NCBI GenBank assembly: GCA_003132605.1
Contig: PKYJ01000115.1
Span: 1 to 17,007, forward strand
Direction of reading: 5' to 3'
Origin: Peptococcaceae bacterium
GTDB taxonomy: Bacteria; Bacillota; DSM-12270; Thermacetogeniales; Thermacetogeniaceae
Length of the DNA: 17,007 bases
Shown here: one piece after another, positions 4,804 to 11,432 of the stretch
Numbering within the stretch: position 1 is the stretch's first letter
How the letters are laid out: every line of letters starts with the position of its first letter
Notes under the pieces: generated by a model
The model's input: the letters and a program-made list of their open reading frames with translations, nothing else
What the model was told of the DNA's origin: nothing
The model's database searches: none
Translations under genes and position numbers: made by a program

Positions 4804-5063
4804 TGGTTAGTGGTTGTTGGTTGGTGGTTGGAGGTTGGAGGAACAAAAGCAGTTGGTGGCATAAAAGCGGTGGTTGGCGGTTAGTGGTTGGAGAATAAGA
4901 CGGTAGTTGGTGCTTAGTGGTTGGAGTGGCACAAAACTTTGGTTGTCAGTTGATAGTTGTATTCTAAAGGCCAACGACAAGGTATTATTCCAACGACCAA
5001 CGATACCAACGACCAAATGGGTGTGCATCCAATAACCAACGACCAATGGCCAACGACCAAGTG
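4804..5063. repeat. Paired heptamer-repeat element 4, longest copy (S14-S8 gap)
   Basis: This fills almost the whole 283-nt S14-S8 gap. The left side starts with five in-phase heptamers at 4804-4838 (TGGTTAG, TGGTTGT, TGGTTGG, TGGTTGG, AGGTTGG), then AGGAACAAAA, with further TGGTTGG-like runs around 4870-4925. The right side has CCAACGA at 4990, 4997 and 5006, CCAAATG at 5013, then CCAATAA, CCAACGA, CCAATGG, CCAACGA, CCAAGTG at 5029-5063. The last unit overlaps the GAGGAGG of S8. It lacks the GC hairpin present in several other copies. The left side looks like several tandem left arms. Confidence 0.88.
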
Positions 5064-5081
5064 AGGAGGCTAAGGCGACAG

Positions 5082-5477
5082 ATGTTGACAGACCCGATCG
5101 CGGATTTTCTGACCCGCATCCGCAACGCAAACCAGGCCTACAAGGAGCGCGTGGAAATCCCGAATTCCAGGATGAAGCGGGCACTCACCGAGATCATGAA
5201 GAATGAAGGTTTTCTACGGAATTACGACAAGATCGACGACGGTAAGCAGGGAATGCTGCGCCTGTATTTAAAGTATGGACCCAATAAGCAAAAGGTCCTT
5301 ACCGGCTTGAAGCGGATCAGCAAACCCGGTTTGCGTGTCTACGTGCAAAAAGACGAGGTCCCGAAGGTGCTTGGAGGCCTGGGAATCTCCGTCATCTCGA
5401 CCCCCAAGGGTCTGATGACGGATAAGCAGGCCAGGCAGGATGGGCTGGGCGGAGAAGTTATCTGCTACATTTGGTAA
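5082..5477 (+). CDS. rpsH: 30S ribosomal protein S8
   Basis: S8 binds the central domain of 16S rRNA and in E. coli also represses the spc operon. ATG 5082 gives 131 residues beginning MLTDPIADFLTRIRNANQAYKERVEIPNSRMK, the normal start; AGGAGG at 5064-5069 is 12 nt upstream, a little long. An in-frame ATG at 5046 lies inside the CCAACGA repeat arm, has no ribosome binding site, and would add MANDQVRRLRRQ, so it is less likely. Core motifs KYGPNKQKVLTGLKRISKPGLRVYV and GLGISVISTPKGLMTDKQAR are present, with the GGEVICYIW ending. It is 13 nt upstream of L6. Confidence 0.96.
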   Translation: MLTDPIADFLTRIRNANQAYKERVEIPNSRMKRALTEIMKNEGFLRNYDKIDDGKQGMLRLYLKYGPNKQKVLTGLKRISKPGLRVYVQKDEVPKVLGGLGISVISTPKGLMTDKQARQDGLGGEVICYIW

Positions 5478-5490
5478 GGGAGGTGGCACC

Positions 5491-6039
5491 ATGTCCAGAG
5501 TGGGACGCCTTCCGGTGACGATACCGGCAGGAGTCGACGTGAGGATCGACGGTAACCTGGTGGAGGTCAAGGGACCCAAAGGAATGCTGAAGAGAGAGAT
5601 GCACCCGGACATCGGGATAGCCCGTCAGGACGCCAGCCTGGTGGTGACCCGTCCATCGGATGAGAAGCAGCACCGGGCGCTGCACGGGCTGACCAGAGCA
5701 CTGCTGCAGAACATGGTGACCGGTGTGACCAAGGGCTTCGCCCGTAATTTGGAACTGGTGGGGGTTGGCTACCGGGCGGCCAAGCAGGGTGACAAGCTGG
5801 TGCTCACGGTGGGTTACGCACACCCGGTGGAGATCGATCCGGGCGAAAATCTGAGTATCGAGGTGCCGGCGCCGAACAGGATTAGCATCAACGGCATCGA
5901 CAAGGAACAGGTAGGCGCTCTGGCGGCTAAGATCAGGGCGGTGCGCCGGCCGGAGCCTTACAAGGGCAAGGGCATCAAGTATGATGATGAGATAATCAGA
6001 CGCAAGGTTGGCAAGGCTGGGGTTAAGGGTAAAAAGTAA
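5491..6039 (+). CDS. rplF: 50S ribosomal protein L6
   Basis: L6 is a two-domain protein near the GTPase-associated centre and the sarcin-ricin loop. The ATG at 5491 follows AAGGGAGGTGG and gives 182 residues starting MSRVGRLPVTIPAGVDV, the usual N-terminus. Both internal repeats are recognisable: VEVKGPKGMLKREMHPDI in the N-terminal half and FARNLELVGVGYRAAKQGDKLVLTVGYAHPVE in the second. The C-terminal signature RRPEPYKGKGIKYDDEIIRRKVGKAG is complete. It is followed by heptamer element 5, so the link to L18 is not tight. Confidence 0.97.
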   Translation: MSRVGRLPVTIPAGVDVRIDGNLVEVKGPKGMLKREMHPDIGIARQDASLVVTRPSDEKQHRALHGLTRALLQNMVTGVTKGFARNLELVGVGYRAAKQGDKLVLTVGYAHPVEIDPGENLSIEVPAPNRISINGIDKEQVGALAAKIRAVRRPEPYKGKGIKYDDEIIRRKVGKAGVKGKK

Positions 6040-6044
6040 GATGG

Positions 6045-6153
6045 TGGTTGGTGGTCGGGTGCCCGCTTGCGGGCGCGTTGGTGGTTGGAGGAGCAAAATC
6101 GGGAGCAGTAATTGTGTTCTAACAGCCAACGGCCAACGACCAAAGACCAAAAT
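6045..6153. repeat. Paired heptamer-repeat element 5 with CTTG hairpin (L6-L18 gap)
   Basis: The left arm is TGGTTGG, TGGTCGG (6045-6058). Then comes the hairpin GTGCCCG (6059-6065), loop CTTG, CGGGCGC (6070-6076), a 7-bp stem with one G-U pair. GTTGG, TGGTTGG (6082-6088) and AGGAGCAAAA follow. After a 28-nt spacer the right arm runs CCAACGG, CCAACGA, CCAAAGA, CCAAAAT (6126-6153) into the GAGGTG of L18. This is one of the cleanest copies and can serve as the model for the family. Confidence 0.9.
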
Positions 6154-6167
6154 GAGGTGTGAGAAGA

Positions 6168-6536
6168 ATGCCGAGAAACCAGTCGCGACAGGAAATTCGC
6201 CAGCGCAAACACATCCGGGTCCGGAAAAAGGTGTTCGGTACCCCGGATCGGCCCCGGCTGTGTGTATACCGGAGCCTCAATCACATCTACGCCCAGGTTA
6301 TCGACGACATGCAGGGACGGACGATGGTTGCCGCGTCCACCCTGGCTCCGGAGCTCCGGGCCGGCGATGGCATCGGCAAGAACCTTGAGGCTGCCCGCAG
6401 TGTCGGCAAGCTGATCGCTGAACGGGCGCTGTCTCAGGGAATCACCAGGGTCGTTTTTGACCGGGGCGGCAACCTTTACCATGGCCGGGTTGCTGCGCTT
6501 GCTGAAGCAGCCCGGGAACAAGGCCTGGATTTCTAG
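6168..6536 (+). CDS. rplR: 50S ribosomal protein L18
   Basis: L18 binds 5S rRNA with L5 in the central protuberance. ATG 6168 is about 8 nt after GAGGTG and gives 122 residues, the typical length; an upstream in-frame GTG at 6159 would add only three residues. The basic N-terminal arm (MPRNQSRQEIRQRKHIRVRKKVFGTPDRPRL) is followed by the SNHIYAQVIDD-type core, here VYRSLNHIYAQVIDD, and the KLIAERALSQGITRVVFDRGGNLYHGRVAALAEAARE block that defines the family. It is followed after 24 nt by S5. Confidence 0.97.
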   Translation: MPRNQSRQEIRQRKHIRVRKKVFGTPDRPRLCVYRSLNHIYAQVIDDMQGRTMVAASTLAPELRAGDGIGKNLEAARSVGKLIAERALSQGITRVVFDRGGNLYHGRVAALAEAAREQGLDF

Positions 6537-6560
6537 GGGTCAAGGGAGGGAACAATCGTT

Positions 6561-7058
6561 TTGCGTATAGATCCCAACTCTCTGGAGTTAACAGAAAAGG
6601 TAGTGACAATCAACAGGGTTGCCAAAGTGGTTAAGGGTGGCCGCAGGTTCAGCTTCAGCGCCCTGGTGGTCGTCGGAGACGGTCATAGTCATGTGGGCGC
6701 CGGCCTGGGCAAGGCCGGAGAGGTGCCGGAGGCGATCAGAAAGGGGATCGAGGATGCCAAGAAGAGTCTGATCGAAGTCCCCATGAAGGGCACCAGCATT
6801 CCCCACTCGGTCATCGGCGATTTCGGCGCCGGCAAGGTGCTGCTGAAACCGGCTTCTCCAGGTACCGGCGTGATCGCCGGTGGCCCGGTGCGTGCGGTGC
6901 TTGAGGCGGCGGGGATCAAGGACATCCTGACCAAGTCCCTCGGTTCCTCCAACTCTCACAACATGGTGCACGCCACCATCGAAGGTCTCAAGAGCCTGAA
7001 GCGGGTCGAGGATGTAGCCAGGATGCGTGGCAAGACCGTCGAGGAGCTAATCGGTTAA
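6561..7058 (+). CDS. rpsE: 30S ribosomal protein S5
   Basis: S5 lies at the mRNA entry side of the 30S subunit and takes part in decoding accuracy. The start is TTG 6561, with GGGAGGG at 6544-6550, giving 165 residues that begin MRIDPNSLELTEKVVTINRVAKVVKGGRRFSFSALVVVGD. The double-stranded RNA-binding N-terminal domain is followed by GLGKAGEVPEAIRKGIEDAKK and the C-terminal GTGVIAGGPVRAVLEAAGIKDILTKSLGSSNSHNMVHAT block, all family signatures. The TTG start is supported by alignment with known S5 N-termini, since the reading continues no further upstream in a plausible way. Confidence 0.96.
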   Translation: MRIDPNSLELTEKVVTINRVAKVVKGGRRFSFSALVVVGDGHSHVGAGLGKAGEVPEAIRKGIEDAKKSLIEVPMKGTSIPHSVIGDFGAGKVLLKPASPGTGVIAGGPVRAVLEAAGIKDILTKSLGSSNSHNMVHATIEGLKSLKRVEDVARMRGKTVEELIG

Positions 7059-7077
7059 AATGTGGGGGGAGTTCATA

Positions 7078-7287
7078 ATGGCAGATATGTTGCAGATTAC
7101 CCTGGTCCGCAGCCCGATCGGTTATCCGGAGCGGCAGCGTAGGGTTTTGCGGGGCCTGGGACTGGGCAAGATGAATACCTCGGTAATCCAGGCCGACCAG
7201 CCGTCTATAAGGGGCATGATCAAACATGTCCGGCACCTGGTGGCGGTGGCACCGGTGGAGCGGCGGGAAGGGGAGAATAACGAGTGA
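7078..7287 (+). CDS. rpmD: 50S ribosomal protein L30
   Basis: L30 is a small, non-essential-type 23S rRNA-binding protein present in Firmicutes. ATG 7078 has GGGGGGA at 7064-7070 and gives 69 residues; the in-frame ATG at 7060 overlaps the S5 stop region and lies before the binding site, so it is rejected. The core LQITLVRSPIGYPERQRRVLRGLGLGKMNTSVIQADQPSIRGMIKHVRHLVAV matches the family almost throughout. The end overlaps the L15 start by 4 nt (GTGA), the classic sign of translational coupling. Confidence 0.96.
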   Translation: MADMLQITLVRSPIGYPERQRRVLRGLGLGKMNTSVIQADQPSIRGMIKHVRHLVAVAPVERREGENNE

Positions 7288-7724
7288 GACTGCATGAGCT
7301 AAGCCCGGTAGCGGGGTCCCGCCAGAAGCCGACTCGCAAGGGCCAGGGCCTGGGGTCGGGCCTCGGAAAAACCGCCGGGAGAGGGCACAAGGGCCAGAAG
7401 GCAAGGTCCGGGGGCAGTGTGCGCCGTGGTTTCGAAGGTGGGCAGATGCCGCTGTACCGGCGAATCCCCAAACGAGGATTCACCAATGTTCTGCGGGAAG
7501 AGATGGCAATCGTCAACATCCGCGACTTGAACCGGCTGGACGCCGGGACCGAGGTCACGCCGGAGGTCCTCTACCAGGAGGGAATTGTCAGGAAGCGCAG
7601 TCTGAAGATCAAGTTGCTGGGCAATGGCGAGATCGACCGCCCGCTCTTCGTCAAGGTGCACGGCGCCAGCAAGGGTGCGGTAGAGAAGGTCGCGGCCGCC
7701 GGCGGCAAGGTTGAGGTGATCTAG
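7284..7724 (+). CDS. rplO: 50S ribosomal protein L15
   Basis: L15 is a late-assembly 23S rRNA protein with a long basic N-terminal extension. GTG 7284 overlaps the L30 stop, and GAAGGGGAG just upstream serves as binding site. The 146 residues begin MRLHELSPVAGSRQKPTRKGQGLGSGLGKTAGRGHKGQKAR, the glycine/lysine-rich arm typical of the family. It continues with GGQMPLYRRIPKRGF and ends with the SKGAVEKVAAAGGKVEVI motif. The stop TAG is directly followed by the GTG of secY with no gap, so secY translation probably depends on L15 termination. Confidence 0.97.
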   Translation: MRLHELSPVAGSRQKPTRKGQGLGSGLGKTAGRGHKGQKARSGGSVRRGFEGGQMPLYRRIPKRGFTNVLREEMAIVNIRDLNRLDAGTEVTPEVLYQEGIVRKRSLKIKLLGNGEIDRPLFVKVHGASKGAVEKVAAAGGKVEVI

Positions 7725-9008
7725 GTGCTGGAATCGGTTCGAGCCGCATGGAAGTTGGGCGATCTCAGGCGCAAGGTGGTCTTCACCCTGTTGATGTTTC
7801 TGGTGTTCCGGGTGGGGGCGCATATACCCGTGCCTGGCATCGACCAGGCTGCGCTGGCAAAACTGATCTCGTCGAGCGCTTTTCTAGGGTTCTTTGACAT
7901 AATCTCCGGCGGGGCGTTCCGGAGACTGTCCGTGTTTGCCATGAGCATCACGCCGTACATCAACGCATCCATTATCATCCAGTTACTGACCGTGGTCGTT
8001 CCCAAGCTGGAGCAACTCTCCAAGGAGGGGGAAGCCGGGCGGAAGATTATCACGCAGTACACACGCTACGGTACCGTAGTGCTCGGATTTATCCAGGCAA
8101 TCGGCATGGCGATTGCGCTAGGCCGCCCGACCTCACTTACCGGCGGACAGATCATCCTGCTACACCCGGGTATAGGGGAGTTTCTACTGGTTGCCGTCAG
8201 CCTTACTGCAGGGACTGCCGTCCTGATGTGGTTGGGTGAGCTGATCACCGAGAAGGGGATCGGCAACGGGATCTCACTGATCATCTTCGCCGGCATCGTC
8301 TCCCGGCTTCCGGACGGAGCGGTCAACACCTTCAAGCTATTGCAGGCGGGTTCCATCGGCTGGTGGAGCGTGCTCGTGCTGACTCTCTTGGGACTGCTGG
8401 TGATCGCCGCCGTGGTGGCGGTCAACGAGGGCACGCGCCGGATACCGGTGCAGTACGCCAAGCGGGTGATGGGGCGCAAGGTCTACGGTGGGCAGAGCAC
8501 TCACATACCGCTGCGGGTTAACCAGGCCGGCGTGATCCCGATCATCTTCGCCATGTCCATCCTGATGTTCCCGGTGCAGATCGCCCAGTGGATCAACAGC
8601 CCGATCGCCCAGAATATCGCCAGGCAGTTGCAGTTCGGGACTGCCTTGAACTCCGTGGTGTACGCCCTGCTGATCATCTTCTTCACTTACTTCTATACGG
8701 CGATCGTGTTCAACCCGATGGACGTGGCCGACAACTTGAAGAAGTACGGCGGCTTCGTGCCGGGGTTGCGCCCCGGCCGACCAACCGGGGAATATATCAA
8801 CCGGGTGCTGACCAAACTGACCCTGGCCGGCGCCATCTTCCTGGCGCTGATCGCCGTACTCCCGAACTTCATGATCGCCGCCACCGGCATCTCATCCCTG
8901 TATTTCGGGGGGACGGCCCTGTTGATCGTGGTGGGCGTGGCCCTGGAGACTATGAAGCAGTTCGAGTCGCACCTGTTGATGCGGCATTATCAGGGCTTCA
9001 TGAAGTAG
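7725..9008 (+). CDS. secY: Protein translocase subunit SecY
   Basis: SecY forms the protein-conducting channel of the Sec translocon in the cytoplasmic membrane, with SecE and SecG. The GTG start at 7725 abuts the L15 stop, giving 427 residues (MLESVRAAWKLGDLRRKVVFTLLMFLVFRVGAHIPVPGID), normal in length. About ten hydrophobic segments are visible. Landmarks are the plug-region sequence GGAFRRLSVFAMSITPYINASIIIQLLT, the ITEKGIGNGISLIIFAGIV block, the cytoplasmic loop RRIPVQYAKRVMGRKVYGGQ, and the conserved C-terminal FNPMDVADNLKKYGGFVPGLRPG. The C-terminal ESHLLMRHYQGFMK is intact. Its binding site lies in the end of L15. Confidence 0.98.
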   Translation: MLESVRAAWKLGDLRRKVVFTLLMFLVFRVGAHIPVPGIDQAALAKLISSSAFLGFFDIISGGAFRRLSVFAMSITPYINASIIIQLLTVVVPKLEQLSKEGEAGRKIITQYTRYGTVVLGFIQAIGMAIALGRPTSLTGGQIILLHPGIGEFLLVAVSLTAGTAVLMWLGELITEKGIGNGISLIIFAGIVSRLPDGAVNTFKLLQAGSIGWWSVLVLTLLGLLVIAAVVAVNEGTRRIPVQYAKRVMGRKVYGGQSTHIPLRVNQAGVIPIIFAMSILMFPVQIAQWINSPIAQNIARQLQFGTALNSVVYALLIIFFTYFYTAIVFNPMDVADNLKKYGGFVPGLRPGRPTGEYINRVLTKLTLAGAIFLALIAVLPNFMIAATGISSLYFGGTALLIVVGVALETMKQFESHLLMRHYQGFMK

Positions 9009-9017
9009 GCAGAATAG

Positions 9018-9088
9018 TGGTTAGTGGTCGGGTGCCGATGGCGGAATTGGAATCCAACGACCAATGACCAACGGCCAACGACCAAAAT
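9018..9088. repeat. Paired heptamer-repeat element 6 (SecY-Adk gap)
   Basis: The left arm is short: TGGTTAG, TGGTCGG (9018-9031), followed by GTGCCGATGGCGG, which keeps only a GCC-GAT-GGC remnant of the GC hairpin. The right arm is very regular: CCAACGA, CCAATGA, CCAACGG, CCAACGA, CCAAAAT (9054-9088). It ends about 20 nt before the Adk start. Both the internal AGGARCAAAA tail and the spacer are missing, so this copy looks like an internally deleted form. Confidence 0.85.
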
Positions 9089-9110
9089 GGCAGGGAGTGG
9101 AGAGGCAAGG

Positions 9111-9764
9111 ATGAGAATCTTGTTGATGGGCCCGCCTGGCGCCGGGAAAGGCACCCAGGCGGAGAGGATTGCCGGATACTGTAAAATATCCCACATCGCC
9201 ACCGGGGACATCTTCCGGGAGGCGATCAGAGCTGGCACCGACCTCGGGCGCCAGGCCAAGTCTTACCTGGACGCCGGTGAACTGGTACCGGATGCGGTCA
9301 CCGTCGGGATTGTCAGGGAGCGCGCGCAGGCACCGGACTGTAAGCCCGGTTTCTTGCTGGACGGGTTTCCCCGCACCATCCCCCAGGCGGAGGCCTTGGA
9401 GCGGCTGCTGGAGGACCTGTCAATGAAGCTCGATCTGGTGCTCAACATCAAGATTGCTCCGGCAGTCCTGGTGGAGCGGTTGACCGGGCGCCGGATCTGC
9501 CGCCAGTGTGGGACGTCCTATCACCTGGTCTTCAATCCTCCCAAGCAGGATGGGATCTGTGACCGTTGTGGGGGCGAGCTCTACCAGCGCAGCGACGATA
9601 AACTGGAGACTGTTGGTGACCGGATGCGGGTCTATACCAACAAGACGGCCCCCCTGCTGGAGTTTTACCGGCAGCGCGGCCTGCTCCGGGATGTCGACGG
9701 GGAACCGGGGATCGATGCCGTGTGGGACGTAATACTTGGCCTATTAAGGAGTCTTGATAGATGA
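9111..9764 (+). CDS. adk: Adenylate kinase, zinc-containing long form
   Basis: Adenylate kinase interconverts ATP + AMP and 2 ADP in the cytoplasm. ATG 9111 gives 217 residues. The P-loop GPPGAGKGT is at residues 7-15, the AMP-binding TGDIFREAI segment and the LDGFPRT motif follow, and the LID domain carries a complete zinc site, Cys130-x2-Cys133 and Cys150-x2-Cys153. Cysteines at these positions are known from Bacillus-type adenylate kinases. The reading frame is open from 9024, but that part is repeat sequence; GGAGAGGCAAGG precedes the chosen start. Its stop overlaps the map start (ATGA), so translation is coupled. Confidence 0.97.
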   Translation: MRILLMGPPGAGKGTQAERIAGYCKISHIATGDIFREAIRAGTDLGRQAKSYLDAGELVPDAVTVGIVRERAQAPDCKPGFLLDGFPRTIPQAEALERLLEDLSMKLDLVLNIKIAPAVLVERLTGRRICRQCGTSYHLVFNPPKQDGICDRCGGELYQRSDDKLETVGDRMRVYTNKTAPLLEFYRQRGLLRDVDGEPGIDAVWDVILGLLRSLDR

Positions 9765-10507
9765 TCACTTTGAAATCGGCCATGGAGGTCTCGCACATGC
9801 GGGATGCCGGGCGAATCGTGGCCATGGCCCTGCAGGAACTGGGCAAGCGGGTCGCGCCCGGGGTCACCACCGGTGAACTCAACCGGTTTGCAGACGAGTT
9901 CTTGCGCAGGGCAGGTGCAGAACCGGCGTTTCTCGGATACCAGGGGTTCCCCGCCAGCATCTGCGCTTCGGTAAATGAAGAGGTGGTTCACGGGATTCCG
10001 GGTTTAAGGAAACTGGAAAACGGGGATATTATTAGCATTGACATTGGAGCAGTGTATGACGGTTACGTTGGTGATGCGACCTTGACCTTTCCGGTCGGGG
10101 AGATCTCAGCCGAGGCCTCCCGGCTGCTTCAGGTAACCCAGCAGTCCCTTTTTGAAGGGATCGGGCGGGCGGTACCCGGCAACCGGATTGGGGACATCTC
10201 GGCGGCGGTGCAGCAATACGTTGAGTCACACGGCTACCAGGTGGTGCGAGATTTTGTGGGGCATGGCGTTGGCGCCCGCATGCACGAAGAGCCCCAGGTC
10301 CCCAACTTCGGCATGGCCGGGATGGGGCCGAGGCTGCAGCCCGGGATGACCATTGCCATTGAGCCTATGGTCAATGTGGGAACCTATGAGGTGATGGTGA
10401 TGCCCAACCGCTGGACGGCAGTGACCAGGGATCACAGCCTGTCGGCTCACTTTGAACATACCATCCTGATCACCGGGGGGCAACCGGAAATCCTGACCCA
10501 AAATTAG
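9761..10507 (+). CDS. map: Methionine aminopeptidase, type I
   Basis: Map removes the initiator methionine from nascent proteins at the ribosome exit. The 248-residue protein overlaps adk by 4 nt. All five metal ligands of the pita-bread fold are present: Asp94, Asp105, His168, Glu201 and Glu232, in the contexts SIDIGAVYDGYVGDATLTF, GHGVGARMHEEP, AIEPMV and HFEHTILIT. There is no N-terminal zinc-finger or SH3-binding extension, so it is the short type I form. The stop is immediately followed by a half-copy of the heptamer element. Adk and Map next to SecY is the standard Firmicute arrangement. Confidence 0.97.
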   Translation: MITLKSAMEVSHMRDAGRIVAMALQELGKRVAPGVTTGELNRFADEFLRRAGAEPAFLGYQGFPASICASVNEEVVHGIPGLRKLENGDIISIDIGAVYDGYVGDATLTFPVGEISAEASRLLQVTQQSLFEGIGRAVPGNRIGDISAAVQQYVESHGYQVVRDFVGHGVGARMHEEPQVPNFGMAGMGPRLQPGMTIAIEPMVNVGTYEVMVMPNRWTAVTRDHSLSAHFEHTILITGGQPEILTQN

Positions 10508-10555
10508 TGGTTGGTAGTCGGGTGCCCGCTTGCGGGCGCGTTAGTGGTTGGAGGG
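10508..10555 (+). repeat. Half heptamer element 7 with CTTG hairpin; supplies a ribosome binding site
   Basis: TGGTTGG, TAGTCGG (10508-10521) is followed by GTGCCCG (10522-10528), loop CTTG, CGGGCGC (10533-10539), then TGGTTGGAGGG. There is no CCAACGA right arm. The GGAGGG at 10550-10555 and the following CAAA lead directly into the ATG of the KOW gene at 10560. In other copies the same place reads GGAGGARCAAAA with no start codon behind it, so here the element itself provides the translation initiation signal. Confidence 0.85.
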
Positions 10556-10559
10556 CAAA

Positions 10560-10901
10560 ATGGCTCAGGAAAGCAATGCGGTTATCGGGCAGTTGGCAGT
10601 TTCCAAAAGTGGCCGTGACCGGGGGGAACCCTACCTCGTTCTGGAGATGATAGATGAGGCTTTTGTTTACCTGGTAAACGGTGACAAACGCCGGATAGAA
10701 AATCCCAAGCGCAAAAATATCAAGCACCTGCGGTTTTACCCGGCAGTGGCGGAACATCTGGCGCAGCAATGGGAAGCCGGTCAACAGGTTGGTAACGTCG
10801 AGGTTCGCAGGGTGATTGCCGGGTTTATGGAAACCGTGGTTGGTAAGAGTCCGAACGAGGGGGGTAGAGAAATAATATGCCCAAGTCAAAACCCAATGTA
10901 A
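10560..10901 (+). CDS. KOW-domain RNA-binding protein (YbzG / L14e-like)
   Basis: ATG 10560, 4 nt after GGAGGG, gives 113 residues. The N-terminal part (VIGQLAVSKSGRDRGEPYLVLEMIDEAFVYLVNGDKRRIENPKRKNIKHL, about residues 8-57) matches the KOW/SH3-like protein found between map and infA in many Firmicutes, e.g. YbzG of Bacillus subtilis. Its exact role is not established, although the fold and the location point to ribosome or RNA binding. The C-terminal 45 residues are less conserved, and the last 8 are encoded in the region overlapping infA. The ribosome binding site lies inside repeat element 7. Confidence 0.85.
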   Translation: MAQESNAVIGQLAVSKSGRDRGEPYLVLEMIDEAFVYLVNGDKRRIENPKRKNIKHLRFYPAVAEHLAQQWEAGQQVGNVEVRRVIAGFMETVVGKSPNEGGREIICPSQNPM

Positions 10902-11101
10902 TTGAAGTCGAGGGCAAGGCGGTCGAGGCCCTGCCTAACGCCATGTTCCGGGTGGAACTGGAGAACGGCCACCGGGTGCTGGCTCATGTTTCCGGCAAGA
11001 TCAGGATGAACTTCATTCGTATCCTGCCGGGAGACAAGGTCACTGTGGAGCTCTCGCCATACGATCTGACCCGGGGACGGATTGTCTATCGTTTTAAATA
11101 A
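10877..11101 (+). CDS. infA: Translation initiation factor IF-1
   Basis: IF-1 blocks the A site of the 30S subunit during initiation. ATG 10877 gives 74 residues (MPKSKPNVIEVEGKAVEALPNAMFRVELENGH), an OB fold with the invariant HVSGKIRMNFIRILPGDKVTVELSPYDLTRGRIVYR block. The start overlaps the 3' end of the KOW gene by 25 nt, with GAGGGGGGTAGAG upstream as binding site. It is two residues longer than most IF-1 proteins at the N-terminus, where a KSKP insertion replaces the usual short lead. Confidence 0.97.
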   Translation: MPKSKPNVIEVEGKAVEALPNAMFRVELENGHRVLAHVSGKIRMNFIRILPGDKVTVELSPYDLTRGRIVYRFK

Positions 11102-11158
11102 GTTTATCCGTCGTACAGAAAATCATACGCCACATGGCTGCTGAAAGGGGCGTTTTCG

Positions 11159-11272
11159 ATGAAGGTGCGGGCTTCTGTGAAGACCATCTGCGAGAAATGC
11201 AAGATTATTCGCCGCAAGGGCAAGGTGATGGTTCTCTGTGAGAACCCGAAGCATAAGCAAAAACAGGGCTAG
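11159..11272 (+). CDS. rpmJ: 50S ribosomal protein L36
   Basis: L36 is the smallest ribosomal protein and folds around one zinc ion in 23S rRNA domain VI. ATG 11159 follows GAAAGGGGCG and gives 37 residues: MKVRASVKTICEKCKIIRR, then KGKVMVLCENPKHKQKQG. The zinc ligands Cys11, Cys14, Cys27 and His32 are intact. Its 57-nt distance from infA and its place before S13 are standard for Firmicutes. Confidence 0.97.
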   Translation: MKVRASVKTICEKCKIIRRKGKVMVLCENPKHKQKQG

Positions 11273-11280
11273 TCGAATGG

Positions 11281-11419
11281 TGGTTGGTGGTTGGGTGCCC
11301 GCTTGCGGGCGCGTTGGTGGTTGGAGGAACAAAAGCTTCCAGCGGCCAATGCCTAAAATGATAGGCATGCAGACTGACATGCATCCAACGGCCAACGACC
11401 AAATGCCAACGACCAGATG
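11281..11419. repeat. Paired heptamer-repeat element 8 with CTTG hairpin (L36-S13 gap)
   Basis: The left arm is TGGTTGG, TGGTTGG (11281-11294). GTGCCCG (11295-11301), CTTG, CGGGCGC (11306-11312) is the perfect hairpin, followed by GTTGGTGGTTGGAGGAACAAAA. Two more stems sit in the spacer: TGCCTA (11350-11355) with TAGGCA (11362-11367), and GGCATG with CATGCATCC around CAGACTGA, as in element 3. The right arm is CCAACGG, CCAACGA, CCAAATG, CCAACGA, CCAGATG (11385-11419), touching the AGGAGG of S13. It is the most complete copy. Confidence 0.9.
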
Positions 11420-11432
11420 AGGAGGTTGGATG

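Noticed and set aside
4804..5063. CRISPR array
   Set aside because: Repeats are 7 nt, degenerate and without unique spacers; no cas genes are present.
4804..5063. Insertion sequence or transposon
   Set aside because: No transposase, no terminal inverted repeats with target duplications; the sequence is low-complexity heptamers.
5046..5081. N-terminal extension of S8 from ATG 5046
   Set aside because: No ribosome binding site precedes it, the added residues are repeat-encoded, and the start at 5082 matches known S8 proteins.
5458..6150. 230-codon minus-strand frame over L6 and element 5
   Set aside because: Antisense to L6; its N-terminal part is translated heptamer repeat.
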